A stretch of 25,781 bases of DNA, taken from a virus. Positions 15,374 through 22,757 of the stretch are shown here, one piece after another. Every line of letters begins with the position of its first letter. The stretch's first letter is position 1. Below the pieces are notes generated by a model that saw nothing but the letters and a program-made list of their open reading frames with translations, was not told where the DNA came from and did not search any database. The stretch spans positions 1-25,781 of the IMG/VR virus record IMGVR_UViG_3300042523_000040. One strand, 5' to 3'. A program made the position numbers and the translations under genes.

Positions 15374-15825
15374 TTTCTACCACCTTTATACAATTTCTCT
15401 TTTATTGTTTTCTTTTGTTCTTCGGAGAGAATTGTAAGAGCTTGACTAGCTTTTTCATTACTATAGCCATAATACTCCTTGATCATCTCAACTTCGGCAT
15501 CGTCTTCAATTTTGATCCATTTATCAAAACGCTTTCTAGACCTAATTGTATTTATAAGAAAAGTATTTTGCAGAGCTTTATCAAGGTGTGGGCGGCAGTT
15601 CATCTCGTTGGCTGGAATGACAGTATCAGCACTGAAACTCAGTCCACGATTGATGATCCAAGGGTTGTATTGCTTCTCTGACCACTCATCTACTATGAGA
15701 TTAGTCTTCTTGTGGTTAATATCGTTGATGAAATCAAAGGGAGAAATCTTGGCTTTTTTCTCCACATAATCTTCTGGCTTGTATTCTACCTTTGGATCAC
15801 CAAGGCCCTCTAGAATACCGTCCAT
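15370..15825 (-). CDS. 62: Clamp loader small subunit (T4 gp62)
   Basis: A 151-residue subunit that joins four gp44 ATPases to load the sliding clamp. ATG 15825 overlaps the gp44 stop as TAATG and has GGAG upstream; a GTG nine bases earlier is in frame but unnecessary. The segment ISPFDFINDINHKKTNLIVDE (about 27-47) and the following YNPWIINRGLSF match the diagnostic N-terminus of gp62 (PFDFxNxI, then YxPFxxNRxLS). EMNCRPHLDKALQNTFL follows. It is shorter than the T4 protein (187 by memory) at the C-terminal end. Position between gp44 and regA confirms the call. Confidence 0.93.
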   Translation of the reverse strand: MDGILEGLGDPKVEYKPEDYVEKKAKISPFDFINDINHKKTNLIVDEWSEKQYNPWIINRGLSFSADTVIPANEMNCRPHLDKALQNTFLINTIRSRKRFDKWIKIEDDAEVEMIKEYYGYSNEKASQALTILSEEQKKTIKEKLYKGGRK

Positions 15826-16757
15826 TACTTCCACTCCACTCCAGCCATAATCTCAACCAGACAGGCTACGAGATTGATTTCTTGGTTGGTGGCGAAAGCA
15901 GACTTGTATTGATAGTCGGCCAGCAGAACGATAAGAGCCGCAGGATACTTAACATCATCAAGAAGGGTATCATAAATCTTACGGAAAATGATGCCAGCAT
16001 CGTTGTCGATATTATCTACAACCCACTGACGGACTTTCTTGAAGTCCTTACCACGAAGGGCATCAACCAGTTCTTTCATATTGATTTCTTGGACATTGGC
16101 CAAGATACCAGCATCGATAGTACCACTTACACTGTAACGCTGTAGTTCATTAAGAACACGGCGATAATCAGGGAAGTGCTTCTTGAGGACTTCGGCAACA
16201 ACCTTGTCATCATACTGCACACTCTCGGCTTCAAGAATATCACCAAGACGTTTCATAAAACGTCCAGCCATCTTTGGTCTATCGGCCTTAGTCAGCTTGA
16301 ATTCAATCACCGCAGTTCGACTATGCAGAGGTGCAATGATACGGTTCTTGAAGTTACAGGTAAAGATGAAGCGGCAGTTGTTGGCAAACTCTTCAATGAA
16401 GGCACGAAGGGCTGGCTGAGTGGAATTTGGATTCAGGTAATCGGCTTCGTCTAGAATAACAACCTTAGTCTTGCCGCTAAACGAGACAGAGGATGCAAAC
16501 TCACGAATCTTGGTACGGAGAACATCAATACCAGATTCTTCTGAACCGTTAATAACGATATAATCACAACCCAATTCTTCACAAATGGCTCGGGCGATAG
16601 TAGTCTTACCTACACCAGCCGAGCCACACAGGAGCATATTGGGAATCTCACCAGTTGCCACAAACTGGCGAAAGGTATTCAGTTGTTCATCGGGAAGGAT
16701 ACAATCGTCCAGCTTACGAGGACGATACTTCTCAACCCAGAGGAAGTCTTCACGCAT
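15825..16757 (-). CDS. 44: Clamp loader large subunit (T4 gp44, AAA+ ATPase)
   Basis: ATG 16757 (MREDFLWVEKYRP) has GGAGAA seven bases upstream; an 18-residue upstream extension is rejected because WVEKYRP is the usual clamp-loader N-terminus. The protein is 310 residues. Walker A is GSAGVGKT (45-52), Walker B VVILDEAD (99-106), sensor 1 region FIFTCNFKNRI (130-140), and the arginine-finger motif SRC appears as SRT (146-148). It loads gp45 onto primer-template junctions using ATP. A sigma70 promoter lies in the 3' end of the upstream peroxiredoxin gene, and a hairpin lies in the 75-base leader. Confidence 0.96.
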   Translation of the reverse strand: MREDFLWVEKYRPRKLDDCILPDEQLNTFRQFVATGEIPNMLLCGSAGVGKTTIARAICEELGCDYIVINGSEESGIDVLRTKIREFASSVSFSGKTKVVILDEADYLNPNSTQPALRAFIEEFANNCRFIFTCNFKNRIIAPLHSRTAVIEFKLTKADRPKMAGRFMKRLGDILEAESVQYDDKVVAEVLKKHFPDYRRVLNELQRYSVSGTIDAGILANVQEINMKELVDALRGKDFKKVRQWVVDNIDNDAGIIFRKIYDTLLDDVKYPAALIVLLADYQYKSAFATNQEINLVACLVEIMAGVEWK

Positions 16758-16783
16758 AATGATTCTCCATAATAAAATAAAAT

Positions 16784-16815
16784 GTCCGTCGCGATGTGTA
16801 AGGGCATCCACGGAC
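16784..16815 (-). promoter_or_regulatory. Hairpin in the gp44 leader
   Basis: On the minus strand GTCCGT (16815-16810) pairs with ACGGAC (16789-16784), and inside it GATG (16808-16805) with CATC (16796-16793), closing an eight-base loop. ATTTTATTTTATT follows, so it could act as a weak terminator or attenuator, or as a protein-binding site upstream of the gp44 ribosome site. Structure seen by eye only. Confidence 0.4.
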
Positions 16816-16837
16816 TCTGGCTTAGTGACCAGTATTC

Positions 16838-16866
16838 ACTATATCAGTTGTTGCGCAACCAGTCAA
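16838..16866 (-). promoter_or_regulatory. sigma70-type promoter for gp44 (TTGACT-17-TATAGT)
   Basis: TTGACT (16861-16866), 17 bases, TATAGT (16838-16843) on the minus strand, at the very end of the peroxiredoxin gene. It would start gp44-gp62-regA transcription near 16831. Confidence 0.65.
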
Positions 16867-17428
16867 GAATATTTTCGGGTGAAGTTACACCATAAGGATC
16901 ATCCGCGCAGTTGTCCTCAACTACATCACCTTCAATGAACCACTTCTCAATCTGACCGTTATTCACCACAACAGCATATCGCCATGAACGTTCACCAAAG
17001 CCAAGATTGTCCTTCTGGACATTCATTCTCATCTTACGAGTGAACTTACCAGAACCATCAGGAATCATCTTAACCTTCTTGATCTTCTGATCTTTCGCCC
17101 AGCAATTCATGACAAAGGAATCATTGACAGATACACAGTAGATGTCCTTGATACCAAGTGCCTTAAACTCAGCAAAGTTCTTTTCGAAACCAGGTAACTG
17201 GTAGGTCGAACATGTTGGAGTAAAGGCACCAGGAAGAGAGAACAGAACTACACGTTTACCAGCGAAGTAATCATAGGTTGTCTTATCTTCCCAACGGAAT
17301 GGGTTAGGACCTTCAATCGAGTCATCGCGGACACGGGTCTTGAAGACTACTGCAGGAACAATCTCAGGTAGTTCCTGATCGCTGGCTTCATCGTCCCACT
17401 CCCGCTTAAATTTAAACTTCTCTGCCAT
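16844..17428 (-). CDS. Peroxiredoxin (Prx5/AhpC-TSA type)
   Basis: A 194-residue thiol peroxidase reducing H2O2 and organic peroxides. The active-site motif PGAFTPTC (66-73) is complete, with Cys73 as peroxidatic cysteine and Thr70 positioned to activate peroxide. It is followed by STYQLPGFEKNFAEFKALGI, the usual Prx5-type continuation, then VSVNDSFVMNCWAKD and FGERSWRYAVVVNNG, which supplies the conserved Arg of the active site. A second Cys in CWAKD could be resolving, but this is uncertain. No glutaredoxin domain is fused. ATG 17428 overlaps the 55-residue gene stop (TAATG). A peroxiredoxin inside a phage replication operon, between clamp and clamp loader, is unusual. The reductant would have to come from the host. 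Confidence 0.92.
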   Translation of the reverse strand: MAEKFKFKREWDDEASDQELPEIVPAVVFKTRVRDDSIEGPNPFRWEDKTTYDYFAGKRVVLFSLPGAFTPTCSTYQLPGFEKNFAEFKALGIKDIYCVSVNDSFVMNCWAKDQKIKKVKMIPDGSGKFTRKMRMNVQKDNLGFGERSWRYAVVVNNGQIEKWFIEGDVVEDNCADDPYGVTSPENILDWLRNN

Positions 17429-17595
17429 TATACCACAGCTACCTGCGCATCAAAGTCATTAAGAATGAGGAGCTTGTTAAACTGGCGAACAACTTCATCA
17501 AGGTCACTGGTGGTAAACGCAATGGTTACATCACGAGGGTCTTCTTCTGCATCATAAGGAATGCGGGCATTAAATGTGAATTCAAACTTAGTCAT
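17428..17595 (-). CDS. Small hypothetical protein (55 aa)
   Basis: This frame is short but well supported: ATG 17595 has a perfect AAGGAG seven bases upstream, and its stop overlaps the peroxiredoxin start as TAATG. It reads MTKFEFTFNARIPYDAEEDP, then RDVTIAFTTSDLDEVVRQFN, then KLLILNDFDAQVAVV. Pattern: an N-terminal strand, an acidic turn, a helix of about 15 residues (SDLDEVVRQFNKLLIL) and a final strand. No family recognised. Position between sliding clamp and peroxiredoxin suggests a replication-linked accessory protein, but nothing in the sequence proves that. Confidence 0.75.
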   Translation of the reverse strand: MTKFEFTFNARIPYDAEEDPRDVTIAFTTSDLDEVVRQFNKLLILNDFDAQVAVV

Positions 17596-17606
17596 ATTAT
17601 TTCTCC

Positions 17607-18266
17607 TTAAATAGAGGACGCAGGGTCCATTGCAATGTAATAAACGAGTTCGCGACCCTTGCTCTTAAACTCCATGGCGCGCTTCTTACCAAGCGTGACA
17701 GTGTAGTTATCAGAGAGGACTTTGAGGTTCTCGGTCTTCACTCGGCAATCAAACACAGGAGCGGGGTCGGTGCTGATAGTCTTAGTGTAGGAGTTTGCCG
17801 ATGAATTAGTGGGGTCGCCAACCTTGAGTTGAACCTGGGCGCCATCCGATACAATGCTGATGATTGGTGCCGAGGTGATTGATGCGGCGCGGAGAATCAT
17901 GCTGATTGCATCCGCAGAAAGATCGAACGACCACACAGGTTCAATCTCAAGGTTTTTGTCGGGAGCAGCGGTCACGGTGCCAGGATCGGAATAGAAGTAT
18001 TCAAACTTCGAGCCGTCCTTACTAACCTTGATGCTAGTCTCGCCAAAATCTACGTCCTGATCTTCCATAAGGGTCAGAAGTGCCAGAAGGCTGTTCAGAT
18101 CATAGACGGCAATTTCACGCGGAAAGGTTTCAGTAACCGTGGCACGTGAAAAGATGTTCTTCCCAGGACTTACGGTACCAATCACATTACCCTGCCGAAA
18201 CAGAATATTGGTATTGATACCAGCGTAGTTCTTTAGAAGTGAAAGTGTTTCATTAGAAATTTTCAT
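17607..18266 (-). CDS. 45: Sliding clamp (T4 gp45)
   Basis: A 219-residue processivity clamp (T4 gp45 is a trimer that also activates late transcription). The start MKISNETLSLLKNYAGINTN, followed by ILFRQGNVIGTVSPGKNIFS, matches the T4 gp45 N-terminus pattern (KLSxxTxxLLKNFAxINxxI, then GxxIxTxSPxKNI). The C-terminus with NYTVTLGKKRAMEFKSKG and LVYYIAMDP also fits. Length is near the T4 protein (228 by memory). ATG 18266 has AAGG ten bases upstream. A sigma70 promoter with consensus TTGACA lies inside the preceding gene. With TATAAATA late boxes present, it may also serve late transcription here, as in T4 (inference). Confidence 0.95.
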   Translation of the reverse strand: MKISNETLSLLKNYAGINTNILFRQGNVIGTVSPGKNIFSRATVTETFPREIAVYDLNSLLALLTLMEDQDVDFGETSIKVSKDGSKFEYFYSDPGTVTAAPDKNLEIEPVWSFDLSADAISMILRAASITSAPIISIVSDGAQVQLKVGDPTNSSANSYTKTISTDPAPVFDCRVKTENLKVLSDNYTVTLGKKRAMEFKSKGRELVYYIAMDPASSI

Positions 18267-18272
18267 AATATA

Positions 18273-18785
18273 TTAACCTTTTTTCTTGTTGGTCTTATTA
18301 CCAGTATTTGTTATAACAGAAATTGTGTCGTTTGTCAAGAGAGAACTGGTGCCCATGTTGTAATTATTCCAGTCTGGAACAATAGTATCGTTAAGGTTTA
18401 GCGTAATAGTATCATAACCATTTGGATGAGCAGACAAAGTTGTAGTAGACAAGGCTGTAGCAAGAGCAGGTTTTAGGTTGACATCCTCGTAAAGTCCTGC
18501 TAGACTAGGCTGTTGTGCCTTATCATGAACATGCAATGCAATGATGGCATAGTGAATGACCTTCATGAGGTCCTTGCGCCAGTCTTCGGGAGTTCCCTTA
18601 TGACCGTATCGCTGGGCATACTTCATGATGTTTCCAACCGTGAAGCCTACACCATGTCCACCATCAATGATAAACTCGGTAGCTTGGTACTTGTTCTGCG
18701 AATAGTGCTGCCCATAAGTGGCATTCACATACTCGGTAACCTGCCGAAGCAGGTCACCTTCGTTATACTTATATTTAATTGTCAT
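18273..18785 (-). CDS. DUF3310-like phage protein
   Basis: A 170-residue protein from ATG 18785, with AAGGAG five bases upstream. The central part HYSQNKYQATEFIIDGG, then GFTVGNIMKYAQRYGHKG, then EDWRKDLMKVIHYAIIAL (about 22-90) follows the pattern I associate with DUF3310 (HYxxxxxxxxEFI...GFxxGNxxKYxxRxGxK...DLxKxxxYx), a short helical domain common in phage early genes and of unknown function. The C-terminal half is polar and Thr/Asn-rich, ends NTGNKTNKKKG and looks disordered. Its coding sequence contains the promoter of the sliding clamp. Confidence 0.65.
   Translation of the reverse strand: MTIKYKYNEGDLLRQVTEYVNATYGQHYSQNKYQATEFIIDGGHGVGFTVGNIMKYAQRYGHKGTPEDWRKDLMKVIHYAIIALHVHDKAQQPSLAGLYEDVNLKPALATALSTTTLSAHPNGYDTITLNLNDTIVPDWNNYNMGTSSLLTNDTISVITNTGNKTNKKKG
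18310..18338 (-). promoter_or_regulatory. sigma70-type promoter for gp45, inside the upstream gene
   Basis: TTGACA (18333-18338), 17 bases, TATAAC (18310-18315) on the minus strand, within the last 70 bases of the DUF3310-like gene. Predicted start near 18303, about 37 bases before the gp45 ATG. Confidence 0.65.
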
Positions 18786-18794
18786 ACTATCTCC

Positions 18795-19964
18795 TTAGAA
18801 AGGTGTTTCTTCAAAAAATGCGTCTTCATTGACGTTATCGGTAGGGCCAGTATCAATCTTGGCATCAACCTTGGTGTAGAGGTCGAGGAATGCTGACTTG
18901 GTATCAGCATCAAAGCGGTTAACGCAGAGTTCGACTGCCTTCTGGCGAGACTTGAACATGGCGAAGGCATTGACAATGTGTTCCAGACGGCGAGTCGAAA
19001 TCAGGTCGTCAATGCCACCATCGTAAAAAGTCTTACGGATGATTTCAGCCCAAGTAACAAGGTTGTCGGCGAATTCTTCATCAATCGCGCCAGCCTTTTC
19101 CATCTTGTTCATGACAATCTTCTTTTCGACCTTAGCCGATGGGTATTCTTGTTCGACTGTGATGGCGAAACGCTCAAGGAAGGCATCATCAAGAATCTGA
19201 GCCGAGATGAACTTGCCGTCATCGGAACCACGACCCTTGGTGTTAGCAGTTGCAACCACGTTGAAGCCCTTGGCGGGGAAGACAGTCTCGCCAGTCTTCT
19301 TATTGAAGTATGGCTTGCCTTCAAGAATGGCCTGGATGCACATCAACTTGTTCGAACCGCGGTCGATTTCATCAAGAATAAGAATTGCCCCACGCTTCAT
19401 GGCAGTCAGAACAGGACCTTCGCGGTACACTACGTTACCATCGACAAGGGTGTTGCCACCAATCAGGTCGTCTTCATCGGTTTCTACCGAGATGTTGACG
19501 CGGAGACATTCGCGCTTCAACTTGGCGCAAGCCTGTTCAATCATTGTGGTCTTACCGTTACCAGACAGGCCAGAGATGAACGTGGGATAGAAGGCTTCTG
19601 CCTTGAGAACCTTAATCAGGTCGGTGTAAAAGCCAAACGGAACGTAGGTCGCATCAAGACGGGGAACCAGATTGTCAATGATTACCTCTAGCTTAGGCTG
19701 CATCACCGTCTTAGCAACGGGCTTCGAGATAATCTCAGCAACTGGCTGAGGCATCACGGGTGCAGGCTTGGCAGTCACGCCAACCATTGCAGCAGACAAA
19801 TCGTAAACGCCACGAGAAACCACATTGTCCTTTGACAGGAGCCAGTTCAACTTCTCAATACCCATGGGGTGGGCGACGGCAAAAACATCTTTCTTGCGGA
19901 AAATACCACCATTCGTATCAGCGGCACGAAGGGCGGCAAGCAGGTCTTCACGGGTACTAATCAT
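18795..19964 (-). CDS. MoxR/CobS-type AAA+ ATPase
   Basis: A 389-residue AAA+ protein. The N-terminal 100 residues are a separate domain with a short DNA-binding-like helical start (MISTREDLLAALRAADTNGG) and a Pro/Lys-rich linker. Then Walker A GLSGNGKT (132-139), VETDEDDLIGGNTL (161-173), Walker B ILILDEID (194-201), sensor-type VVATANTKG and the arginine-finger region FLERFAI. ETDEDDLIGG and DEIDRGSNKLM are typical of the CobS/MoxR group, whose members work with VWA-domain partners; one is encoded immediately upstream. Phage copies are often named CobS, but cobalt insertion is not shown, and remodelling of a protein target is as likely. ATG 19964 has AAGGTGA upstream; a strong sigma70 promoter stands at 20011. 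Confidence 0.88.
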   Translation of the reverse strand: MISTREDLLAALRAADTNGGIFRKKDVFAVAHPMGIEKLNWLLSKDNVVSRGVYDLSAAMVGVTAKPAPVMPQPVAEIISKPVAKTVMQPKLEVIIDNLVPRLDATYVPFGFYTDLIKVLKAEAFYPTFISGLSGNGKTTMIEQACAKLKRECLRVNISVETDEDDLIGGNTLVDGNVVYREGPVLTAMKRGAILILDEIDRGSNKLMCIQAILEGKPYFNKKTGETVFPAKGFNVVATANTKGRGSDDGKFISAQILDDAFLERFAITVEQEYPSAKVEKKIVMNKMEKAGAIDEEFADNLVTWAEIIRKTFYDGGIDDLISTRRLEHIVNAFAMFKSRQKAVELCVNRFDADTKSAFLDLYTKVDAKIDTGPTDNVNEDAFFEETPF

Positions 19965-20010
19965 AATAAAATCACCTTTTCACAAACAAACATCATCAAT
20001 CACATTATTT

Positions 20011-20039
20011 ACTATAGTCGATTCGCGACCAAATGTCAA
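20011..20039 (-). promoter_or_regulatory. sigma70-type promoter of the CobS-like gene (TTGACA-17-TATAGT)
   Basis: A near-perfect promoter on the minus strand: TTGACA at 20034-20039, TATAGT at 20011-20016. It belongs to an exact 33-base repeat (20008-20040) with the promoter of the CobT-like gene at 22304-22336. The spacer holds CGAATCGA. Confidence 0.85.
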
Positions 20040-20046
20040 GTGTTTT

Positions 20047-22275
20047 TTACGCCACAGCCTCAACCATTTTTGTAAGAATTACACGACCAATAGATTTCTT
20101 ATCCTGAAACGCCTTGAACGCCTTGGTCAGTTCTTTCTTATCGTTGGAGTCCACAGTCAGAGTGTCTTCTGAAATTTGCAGACTACTGCCAGCTTTAATC
20201 AGAAACTGGTCATCAAAGCCGTTGCTGTCCTTGAGAAGTGCCGCACCTTCCTTCTTGAAAGCCTTGCGGGTCGCATCACTGACTGTGCCAGGGACGAGCG
20301 AACGAGCCAAGAAATACTTGAGGTCATAAGAACCCATCAGGTAAAAGTTAATCATCCGCGAACCAGTGGTTTCACGATACAGTTCAAGAAGAGCCTTACA
20401 GTAAGACCGGCTGCGGTAGCTAACACCGTCATATTGCTGCGAAAAGGTGCGACGAGTCTTAGAGTCAACAATAGCTAGGTTCTTACGGTGATAATCATTA
20501 TGATTATGACCAACAGTTTCGAAGTTGCAATCACCTTCACCATCGGTCAAGAATACCGACGAAAGAACTTCAACGCGATTGCGGTTCTTGAAATCTTCGG
20601 CGATGTAACGGCCAAGCAGAATGGCTTCTTCTAGCGGAGTGCTGCCAAGACCAAAAGAATTGGCAGCGGTACCGTCTAGATAAAGGTCATGATAGCTACG
20701 ATTATAAGACTGGCCAAGAGCAAGAATATTTGCCATCTGGGTCTTGAACTTACCACCAGAAACGCCGGTAGCCACCAACTGGAGCATACGGAAACTGGGG
20801 TCAGAAATCATCAGGTTGTTAGGGTCAGACAAGTTATTACGGCTGCGCACTGTATCGAAATACGTTTGTGGTGCGCTAGAGTTCGTAATGAAACCGTAAA
20901 CTTCAAACGGAATGCGAACTTTCTGGCAGAACGAAGCCAGTAGAACCAGCTGCTCCATGGTACCAGACATGTTGGAAGACATGCTGCCCGACATATCAAG
21001 GTACAGAAGCATGCCGTGGTTCTGACCGTTAGGAACAACCGTGTTCTGTAAGAACAGGTCTTCTGTAATCTTGTAAGCCCACACTTTGTCCATGTTGATG
21101 CGGCCAGTCTTGGAAGTCTGGGCGCGCATAAGCGACTTGGCTTTTTTCTTACGTTCAAAGTCCTGTGCCATTGAACTAAGGTACTTGCTGTTCTTGGCAA
21201 GAAACTCCTTGTAGAGTTCCATCTTGACTTGTTCGGCAGTCTTGCCTGCTCGGTATGCGGCGCCACCAACAGAGAACTTCAACATCTTTTCGACGGTGTT
21301 AATACCGACAATAAAATCAGCCGGGTTCAGAATAGGGAGCTTGGCATAAAACGTCTCACGGGCGTTTGCATCAAGCAGGCTGTCTTCATTCCGACGAAAG
21401 TTCTCATCGGTGAACGAAGTCGGCTCAGGGCTTTCTTCTGTATCATCGGACTCACTGTCACCAGACGAACCGTCTTCTTTCTCTTCTGACTTTTCTTCTG
21501 ACTTTTCTTCGGTATCATCGGACGATGAAGACTTAGGTTCTTCTGTTTCGTCTTCTGATTTCTGACCCGTAGAGGAAGGCGTCTGTGGCTTTTCCTTGTC
21601 ATCTGAGTTGTCCGAATTAGGAACTTCAACGTAGTCTGCACTCGGATCGAATTCACCGTCACCATCTTCCATGATATCACCAAGGGCGTTCATGAATTGT
21701 TCGAAGTCAAGTTCCTCGGTTGAATTTTCGGCACGTTCATAGAGTTCGCTAGCCAGCGCTACCACATCTTCCCAGGTGTCGAGGCTGTCAAGACGATTGA
21801 CAATCGCTTGTTCTTCGTCCGAGAACTTGACGTTCAAAAACGAACCGACCTTGGCGTGAAGGTTGATGCGGTCAATGAACTTTAGCTTATTGACATCCAT
21901 ACCTTCGACACCGAAGAAATTCTTTTCGAAGAGTTCTTGGTAACCATTGTAGAACGACCGACGAAGACCGGGGTAACGGTTCTTCATCTTGCGTTCGATA
22001 CGAGCATCTTCAATGATGTTGAGGAAAGACTTGAAGCCCACACCCTTCTCAGAGATGCTGGAGTGCCAGCCGTCAGCAGGCGTTTCAAGAGCGTGACCGA
22101 CTTCATGGCCGATTAGCAGGTCATAAAGGTCAGCCGAAGTCTCTTTGAAGATCGGCAGCACGACCGTGCGGGTCTCCAGATTGAAGTAAGCGGTACTTGT
22201 CTTCTGGTGTTCTACATGGATATTTTCTGTCGCCAACAACTTGGCGAGAATCGACTTTTCAGCAAACTGGGACAT
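20047..22275 (-). CDS. VWA-domain zinc metalloprotease-like protein (CobT-like partner of the AAA+ ATPase)
   Basis: ATG 22275 has GAGG seven bases upstream; a GTG one codon earlier is less likely. The 742-residue protein starts with a metallopeptidase-like domain: HEVGHAL (57-63), with IIEDARIERKMKNRYPG (87-103) likely giving the third zinc ligand. A very acidic Ser/Glu linker follows (about 215-290). A VWA domain has MIDAS motif DMSGS (427-431), with later VFLTDGEGD. CobT-type proteins share the acidic linker and VWA parts and act with CobS-type ATPases, and the ATPase gene follows directly. The HExxH domain makes an ATPase-driven protease or remodelling machine more plausible than cobalt chelation (inference). 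The target is unknown. Confidence 0.87.
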   Translation of the reverse strand: MSQFAEKSILAKLLATENIHVEHQKTSTAYFNLETRTVVLPIFKETSADLYDLLIGHEVGHALETPADGWHSSISEKGVGFKSFLNIIEDARIERKMKNRYPGLRRSFYNGYQELFEKNFFGVEGMDVNKLKFIDRINLHAKVGSFLNVKFSDEEQAIVNRLDSLDTWEDVVALASELYERAENSTEELDFEQFMNALGDIMEDGDGEFDPSADYVEVPNSDNSDDKEKPQTPSSTGQKSEDETEEPKSSSSDDTEEKSEEKSEEKEDGSSGDSESDDTEESPEPTSFTDENFRRNEDSLLDANARETFYAKLPILNPADFIVGINTVEKMLKFSVGGAAYRAGKTAEQVKMELYKEFLAKNSKYLSSMAQDFERKKKAKSLMRAQTSKTGRINMDKVWAYKITEDLFLQNTVVPNGQNHGMLLYLDMSGSMSSNMSGTMEQLVLLASFCQKVRIPFEVYGFITNSSAPQTYFDTVRSRNNLSDPNNLMISDPSFRMLQLVATGVSGGKFKTQMANILALGQSYNRSYHDLYLDGTAANSFGLGSTPLEEAILLGRYIAEDFKNRNRVEVLSSVFLTDGEGDCNFETVGHNHNDYHRKNLAIVDSKTRRTFSQQYDGVSYRSRSYCKALLELYRETTGSRMINFYLMGSYDLKYFLARSLVPGTVSDATRKAFKKEGAALLKDSNGFDDQFLIKAGSSLQISEDTLTVDSNDKKELTKAFKAFQDKKSIGRVILTKMVEAVA

Positions 22276-22306
22276 CACAAAACCTCATCAATCAATCATA
22301 TAATTT

Positions 22307-22335
22307 ACTATAGTCGATTCGCGACCAAATGTCAA
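22307..22335 (-). promoter_or_regulatory. sigma70-type promoter of the CobT-like gene (TTGACA-17-TATAGT)
   Basis: TTGACA at 22330-22335, TATAGT at 22307-22312, 17-base spacer, on the minus strand. Identical over 33 bases to the promoter at 20011, which places both partner genes under the same control. Confidence 0.85.
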
Positions 22336-22344
22336 GCGATTCTT

Positions 22345-22707
22345 TTAGAAACAACGGCGCTCACGGCGAATATATCGATTGCCGTAGTAGTCATATTCAG
22401 TAACTTCTGTGGTACGGCAGTTACGGTCGCGGCGATAATATGCATCACGGTTGCGATAGTGATATTCATACTCGCGGTCATAAACTTCGCGCTCAACTTC
22501 CTCGTCGCGGCTATTGTTGTTTTTAATAGCAGCACCAAGAATAAATGCGCCTAGACCGATAGCAATAGCTTCGCCGGTATTAATATGATTGCCGCGCTTG
22601 CGCTCGTGGCGTTCAGTGCGGTGTTCACCACGACCCTTGGCTTCTGCTACCACAGGAGTAGCAAGAACACTGACCGCAATAATACTAGAAATAACAGACT
22701 TAAACAT
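22345..22707 (-). CDS. Small exported Arg/Tyr-rich protein
   Basis: The start is ATG 22707 (MFKSVISSIIAVSVL), because AAGGAG lies seven bases before it and only one base before the ATG at 22713. The 120-residue product has a Sec signal peptide with likely cleavage in TPVVAEA/KG, a basic stretch (RGEHRTERHERKRGNH), a hydrophobic Gly-rich segment (GEAIAIGLGAFILGAAI) that could insert into a membrane like a glycine zipper, and a C-terminal half rich in Arg, Tyr and Glu (YDREYEYHYRNRDAYYRRDR). No family recognised; some bacterial periplasmic proteins look similar. It has its own sigma70 promoter. A periplasmic or envelope role such as superinfection control is possible but unproven. Confidence 0.7.
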   Translation of the reverse strand: MFKSVISSIIAVSVLATPVVAEAKGRGEHRTERHERKRGNHINTGEAIAIGLGAFILGAAIKNNNSRDEEVEREVYDREYEYHYRNRDAYYRRDRNCRTTEVTEYDYYGNRYIRRERRCF

Positions 22708-22728
22708 AATCATTCTCCTTATATTATT

Positions 22729-22756
22729 AGTATACACGAATCGATGGTAATGTCAA
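22729..22756 (-). promoter_or_regulatory. sigma70-type promoter of the exported-protein gene (TTGACA-16-TATACT)
   Basis: TTGACA at 22751-22756, TATACT at 22729-22734 on the minus strand. The spacer contains TCGATTCG, the reverse complement of the CGAATCGA found in three neighbouring promoters. Confidence 0.75.
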
Positions 22757-22757
22757 G

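Noticed and set aside
15549-15556. TATAAATA on the minus strand inside gp62
   Set aside because: It lies in coding sequence about 175 bases before the next start. Probably a chance match, although it could in principle give a late regA transcript.
18978-19691. Long plus-strand reading frame (237 codons) opposite the CobS-like gene
   Set aside because: It is antisense to a clear AAA+ ATPase with intact motifs, shows no family motif and has no promoter or ribosome site. It is a shadow of codon bias.
21480-21515. Short tandem repeat in the CobT-like gene
   Set aside because: It encodes the repetitive Glu/Ser linker; ordinary low-complexity coding sequence, not a mobile or regulatory repeat.
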